In this document: in pieces, positions 17,166 to 19,137 of the stretch
How the letters are laid out: the number at the start of each line of letters is the position of its first letter
Position numbering within the stretch: the stretch's first letter is position 1
Made by a program: the position numbers and the translations under genes
Notes under the pieces: generated by a model
The model's database searches: none
What the model was told of the DNA's origin: nothing
The model's input: only the letters and a program-made list of their open reading frames with translations
Source of the DNA: an uncultured Christensenella sp.
Lineage (GTDB): Bacteria > Bacillota > Clostridia > Christensenellales > UBA3700
DNA length: 19,137 nt
Direction of reading: 5' to 3'
Assembly: GCA_910577845.1 (NCBI GenBank)
Contig: CAJTNA010000021.1
Location: 1-19,137, forward strand

Positions 17166-17204
17166 AAAAAAAAGTCTGAATGTGCATTAAAAATTTTTAT
17201 GCAC
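17166..17204 (-). promoter_or_regulatory. Hairpin and T8 tract at the start of the surface protein leader
   Basis: On the - strand, GTGCAT/ATGCAC arms (17199-17204 and 17182-17187), extended inward by A/T pairs, form a hairpin starting a few bases after the predicted transcription start. A run of eight T (17173-17166) follows 8 bases later. The gap is too long for a classic terminator, but the hairpin could protect the 5' end or act in early pausing. Confidence 0.35.
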
Positions 17205-17216
17205 GGTTACGAGTTT

Positions 17217-17245
17217 ATTATAGTAAAACTGACCTAATTTGTCAA
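17217..17245 (-). promoter_or_regulatory. Perfect-consensus sigma-A promoter of the surface protein gene
   Basis: Read on the - strand, TTGACA (17245-17240), a 17-base spacer and TATAAT (17222-17217) match the consensus at all twelve hexamer positions with the optimal spacing. Transcription should begin near 17210, leaving a leader of about 197 nt that ends in the AAGGAGA ribosome binding site. Full consensus is uncommon outside ribosomal and phage promoters and implies strong expression, or a repressor that keeps it in check. Confidence 0.85.
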
Positions 17246-17344
17246 GCAATAAATATGGTTATTTTTTAATGTATAATTCAATGTTAAGGAAATTTTGGCA
17301 AATTTGCAACTTTTTCCTAAAATTTTCATAAAAGTGAAAGTTTG

Positions 17345-17572
17345 TCGAAAATCATTATAAATCTCGATTTTTTTATAGTTAAATCACCATATGTATCGAT
17401 TTTCGATAGATTGTTTTTTAATTTATCGTGTCTAAAATAGGTGAAAATCGTCATTTTTGAATGATTTTGATAGCATTTATATGTCTTAAGTAAATTTTTG
17501 TTAAAATTTGTCAGTTTATTGTAAAATAATAAAATTTTGCAAATTATACTCATTTATTGGCTACGATTTTCG
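17345..17572. promoter_or_regulatory. Cluster of GAAAATCG/CGATTTTC motifs
   Basis: TCGAAAATC (17345-17353), TATCGATTTTCGATA (17394-17408, itself a palindrome of 6-base arms), GAAAATCG (17443-17450) and CGATTTTCG (17564-17572) share one core on both strands within 230 bases. They lie 100-330 bases upstream of the surface protein promoter, in DNA otherwise nearly free of CG. They could be binding sites of a regulator. Confidence 0.35.
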
Positions 17573-17612
17573 TGTATTTTTTTAATTTTCGGTCTATGTC
17601 AGTGTGTAGTAA

Positions 17613-17652
17613 TAGGGAAATAATTAATCAATTTATATGAAAAATTTCCCTA
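17613..17652. repeat. 9-bp perfect inverted repeat
   Basis: TAGGGAAAT (17613-17621) and ATTTCCCTA (17644-17652) are exact reverse complements around a 22-base A/T loop. The GGG/CCC core is conspicuous in this AT-rich stretch. No gene lies next to it. Confidence 0.4.
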
Positions 17653-17756
17653 AAAGTGCATAGGAAAAAGTGATAATTTTCAGGTAAAATCAGTTCAAAA
17701 ATTGACAAATTTTTATGCATTTTTTGTGTATAAATTTGGCGTAAAAATAACTTGTT

Positions 17757-17792
17757 TTTTTAGGTCAAAATTGCAAAATTTTGACCTAAAAA
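17757..17792. repeat. 16-bp perfect hairpin with GCAA tetraloop
   Basis: TTTTTAGGTCAAAATT (17757-17772) pairs perfectly with AATTTTGACCTAAAAA (17777-17792). The four-base loop GCAA is of the GNRA type, which stabilises RNA hairpins. A run of seven T (GATTTTTTTG) follows about 10 bases later on the + strand, so it may be an intrinsic terminator or the 3' end of an unannotated RNA. It could protect the region from transcription in either direction. Confidence 0.5.
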
Positions 17793-18511
17793 TTGATAGA
17801 TTTTTTTGTGCAATTTAGCATAAATTATTGCCTCAAAGTCATCGCATTTTTCTCTAAAATTTTTAAAAATATTTGCTTTTGTTGCACTTGATTTGTGTAA
17901 GCATTATAGTAATTTGCAAATTTAAAACTTTGCAAAATTTTATAAAAATGGAAAGCAACTTTTCAAAATTGAAGCAACAAATCAACTGTATTGGCAATAT
18001 AGTTTATGCAGTAAAAGGATATACTATTATACTAATTTTTGTCGCAAAATGTAATTTGGCTAAACTGCAAGCAATGGCATAGTTGAATAAAAGTGCTTGC
18101 AATAAGGGTAAATGTACGCATACATTGTATGCCTAATTTTGCTTTTGTGTTAATTTTGGTTAGTAATTTGACAAGGTAGCAAAGTATAAAAAAACTTGTA
18201 ATTAAGAGAAAAAAAACTTAGTGAACTTAAAAGAAAGATATGGAAAGTATAGTGTTTTAAGTTGGACAAATAAATCAAAATATGTATTTTGCAAAAAGAT
18301 AAATATTGATAATTAATATTATAATATAATAATATATAGTAAATTTTTAATAAATAAAAAAGTTGGCAGTTTGATGGTGTGTCCAAGAAGTTATTATGAA
18401 AAGTGCGGTATAGTTTTGAGGCAAGCCAAAAATATAATGGAGTATTTAGCATATTCTAAATAAGTAATAGCGAGTTAAAGTATTACTCAACATTTGTCTA
18501 GCATTTAATTA

Positions 18512-18566
18512 TATTGGGTATTAAATAGGGGGAATATATCCGAAAAATGCAAAAATATACCCAGTA
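18512..18566. repeat. Inverted repeat upstream of the rRNA promoter
   Basis: TATTGGGTAT (18512-18521) pairs with ATACCCAGTA (18557-18566) over 10 bp with one G-T pair. The loop contains GGGGG and GGAATATATCC. It ends 54 bases before the ribosomal -35 box, so it could terminate upstream transcripts or bind a regulator. Confidence 0.4.
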
Positions 18567-18575
18567 TAAGTGACT

Positions 18576-18649
18576 AAAAATAAAAAGTTGAAAAATTTTT
18601 AAAAAACTTATAAAAAATGTTTGACAAAACTATTGTGGTGTGATATTAT
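18576..18649 (+). promoter_or_regulatory. Ribosomal promoter with A/T-tract UP element
   Basis: TTGACA (18621-18626), a 17-base spacer and TATTAT (18644-18649) form a near-consensus promoter. Directly upstream, 18576-18620 is made of repeated A and T tracts, as in UP elements bound by RNA polymerase alpha subunits at rRNA promoters. The predicted start near 18655 leaves only about 40 nt before tRNA-Ala, with no room for a 16S gene. Confidence 0.8.
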
Positions 18650-18656
18650 GTAAAAG

Positions 18657-18670
18657 CTGTCAACGGACAG
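18657..18670 (+). promoter_or_regulatory. Small hairpin at the 5' end of the rRNA transcript
   Basis: CTGTC (18657-18661) and GACAG (18666-18670) form a 5-bp stem with loop AACG right at the predicted transcript start. It may serve as a 5' cap-like structure or processing signal. Confidence 0.35.
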
Positions 18671-18695
18671 TCAATTAAATACCTTGCTCATTTAT

Positions 18696-18771
18696 GGGGG
18701 TGTAGCTCAGTTGGTAGAGCACCTGCCTTGCAAGCAGGGGGTCAGGAGTTCGACTCTCCTCATCTCCACCA
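18696..18771 (+). tRNA. tRNA-Ala(TGC)
   Basis: This 76-base tRNA folds fully. The acceptor GGGGGTG (18696-18702) pairs with CATCTCC (18761-18767), including the G3-U70 pair that marks alanine tRNAs. The D arm is GCTC...GAGC, the anticodon stem CCTGC/GCAGG carries TGC at 18729-18731, and the T arm is AGGAG-TTCGACT-CTCCT. The discriminator A and CCA end are encoded. It is the first gene after the ribosomal promoter and precedes tRNA-Ile by 6 bases. Confidence 0.97.
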
Positions 18772-18777
18772 TTATAT

Positions 18778-18854
18778 GGGCTCATAGCTCAGCTGGTTAG
18801 AGCACACGCCTGATAAGCGTGAGGTCGATGGTTCGAGTCCACTTGAGCCCACCA
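18778..18854 (+). tRNA. tRNA-Ile(GAT)
   Basis: This 77-base tRNA has acceptor GGGCTCA (18778-18784) pairing with TGAGCCC (18844-18850), anticodon stem CACGC/GCGTG with GAT at 18812-18814, a TTCGAGT T loop, and an encoded ACCA end. The Ala-Ile pair is typical of the 16S-23S spacer of bacterial rRNA operons, although the order Ile-Ala is more common. Here the pair follows a promoter rather than a 16S gene. Confidence 0.97.
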
Positions 18855-19080
18855 GCACTTAACTTTTGTTAAGGAATTGCACATTGACAACTGCATAGTA
18901 AATAGTATTGAAATACGACTCGGATATATAACCAGAACAAATATATACGAGTATAAACAAAAAATATCAGACGAAGAAAAAATGGTAATATCATTTTAAA
19001 ATTCTACAGATATTTTGCCGAGGATAAAAAAAATTGAAGGTCTTAAGATAGTAAATCGACGTAAACGATTAAAAGAAAAC
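18855..19080 (+). other. Transcribed spacer between tRNA-Ile and 23S rRNA
   Basis: This spacer should be removed by processing. GCACATTGACAACTGCATAG (18877-18896) resembles the boxA-containing spacer segment (xxTTGAAAACTGxATA) common in Firmicutes, which supports Nus-factor antitermination on the 23S gene. ACTCG (18918-18922) and CGAGT (18948-18952) can form a stem extended by A-T pairs. AAGGTC...AAGATAGTAAA just before the 23S start is typical of clostridial 23S 5' flanks. Confidence 0.6.
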
Positions 19081-19137
19081 GATTAAGCTACGAAGGGCAT
19101 AAGGTGGATGCCTTGGCACTAGGCGCCGAAGAAGGAC
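19081..19137 (+). rRNA. 23S ribosomal RNA, 5' end (partial)
   Basis: GATTAAGCTACGAAGGGC then GGTGGATGCCTTGGCA and GCCGAAGAAGGAC match the conserved first 57 or so bases of bacterial 23S rRNA (E. coli begins GGTTAAGC and carries GGTGGATGCC at the same place). The exact 5' end is placed by that alignment and may be off by a few bases. The gene continues beyond the right edge, so the rest of 23S and any 5S gene are not visible. Confidence 0.95.

Larger units (their letters stand above)
17014..18695. other. Divergent gene-free region between surface protein and rRNA operon
   Basis: About 1.7 kb of very AT-rich DNA. The left end is the leader and promoter of the surface protein gene on the - strand; the right end is the ribosomal promoter on the + strand. 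Between them are inverted repeats (17182-17204, 17613-17652, 17757-17792, 18118-18132, 18512-18566) and a recurring GAAAATCG motif (17345-17572). Short frames here (17326-17553 -, 17873-18082 +, 18150-18452 -) lack ribosome binding sites and have low-complexity products; I reject them. No 16S sequence, DnaA box cluster or mobile element gene is visible. Confidence 0.65.

Noticed and set aside
17873..18082. 69-residue open frame on the + strand with a TTG start
   Set aside because: No ribosome binding site upstream, non-ATG start, and composition typical of noise.
18150..18452. 100-residue open frame on the - strand
   Set aside because: Product is dominated by L, Y, F, I and S as expected from chance reading of AT-rich DNA. 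No ribosome binding site precedes the ATG and no motif is visible.
17250..18600. Chromosomal replication origin in the AT-rich region
   Set aside because: I see no cluster of DnaA boxes (TTATCCACA-like) and no dnaA, dnaN or gidA-type gene nearby.

Overview
The window is a strongly AT-rich bacterial chromosome segment, by eye about 70% A+T. It most likely comes from an uncultured low-GC Bacillota (Clostridia-type) species. Supporting signs are the AddA/AddB recombination nuclease pair in place of RecBCD, A/T-rich sigma-A promoters with near-consensus hexamers, strong AGGAGG-type ribosome binding sites, tRNAs with an encoded CCA end, and a Firmicutes-style 23S spacer. I cannot name the genus.

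Layout, left to right. Positions 1-143 hold the last codons of an unrecognised + strand gene. A lipoprotein gene on the - strand (511-1401) ends at a 12-bp terminator-like hairpin (461-489). Divergent from it, an extended -10 promoter at 1523-1552 starts addB (1583-4783) and addA (4764-8183), which overlap. Together they encode a complete AddAB helicase-nuclease for double-strand break repair. A three-TM membrane protein of unknown function follows (8288-9148). Then comes about 1 kb without genes, ending in a promoter with a 14-bp operator-like palindrome (9821-9885) and a roughly 290-nt structured leader in front of a CorA-type Mg2+/divalent cation transporter (10143-11102). A second gene-free stretch (11103-12408) contains several perfect hairpins and a 31-bp duplicated block. 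It ends with the terminator of a very large - strand surface protein (12409-17013, 1534 aa). That protein is built from cadherin-like beta-sandwich repeats between an N-terminal lipobox and a C-terminal membrane helix, and its promoter (17217-17245) is a perfect TTGACA-17-TATAAT. A third gene-free stretch of about 1.7 kb with inverted repeats and a recurring GAAAATCG motif leads to an A-tract-rich promoter (18621-18649). This promoter drives tRNA-Ala(TGC), tRNA-Ile(GAT) and the start of a 23S rRNA gene that runs off the window.

The most notable feature is the ribosomal operon. Its promoter lies directly before tRNA-Ala and no 16S gene is present anywhere upstream in the window, so this looks like a 23S operon unlinked from 16S. 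The second most notable feature is the corA leader. It contains three mutually exclusive GC-rich helices in an otherwise AT-rich background, arranged like a transcription attenuator. No CRISPR array, insertion sequence, integrase or phage gene is visible. About 5 kb of the 19 kb carries no recognisable gene, which is low coding density for a bacterium.
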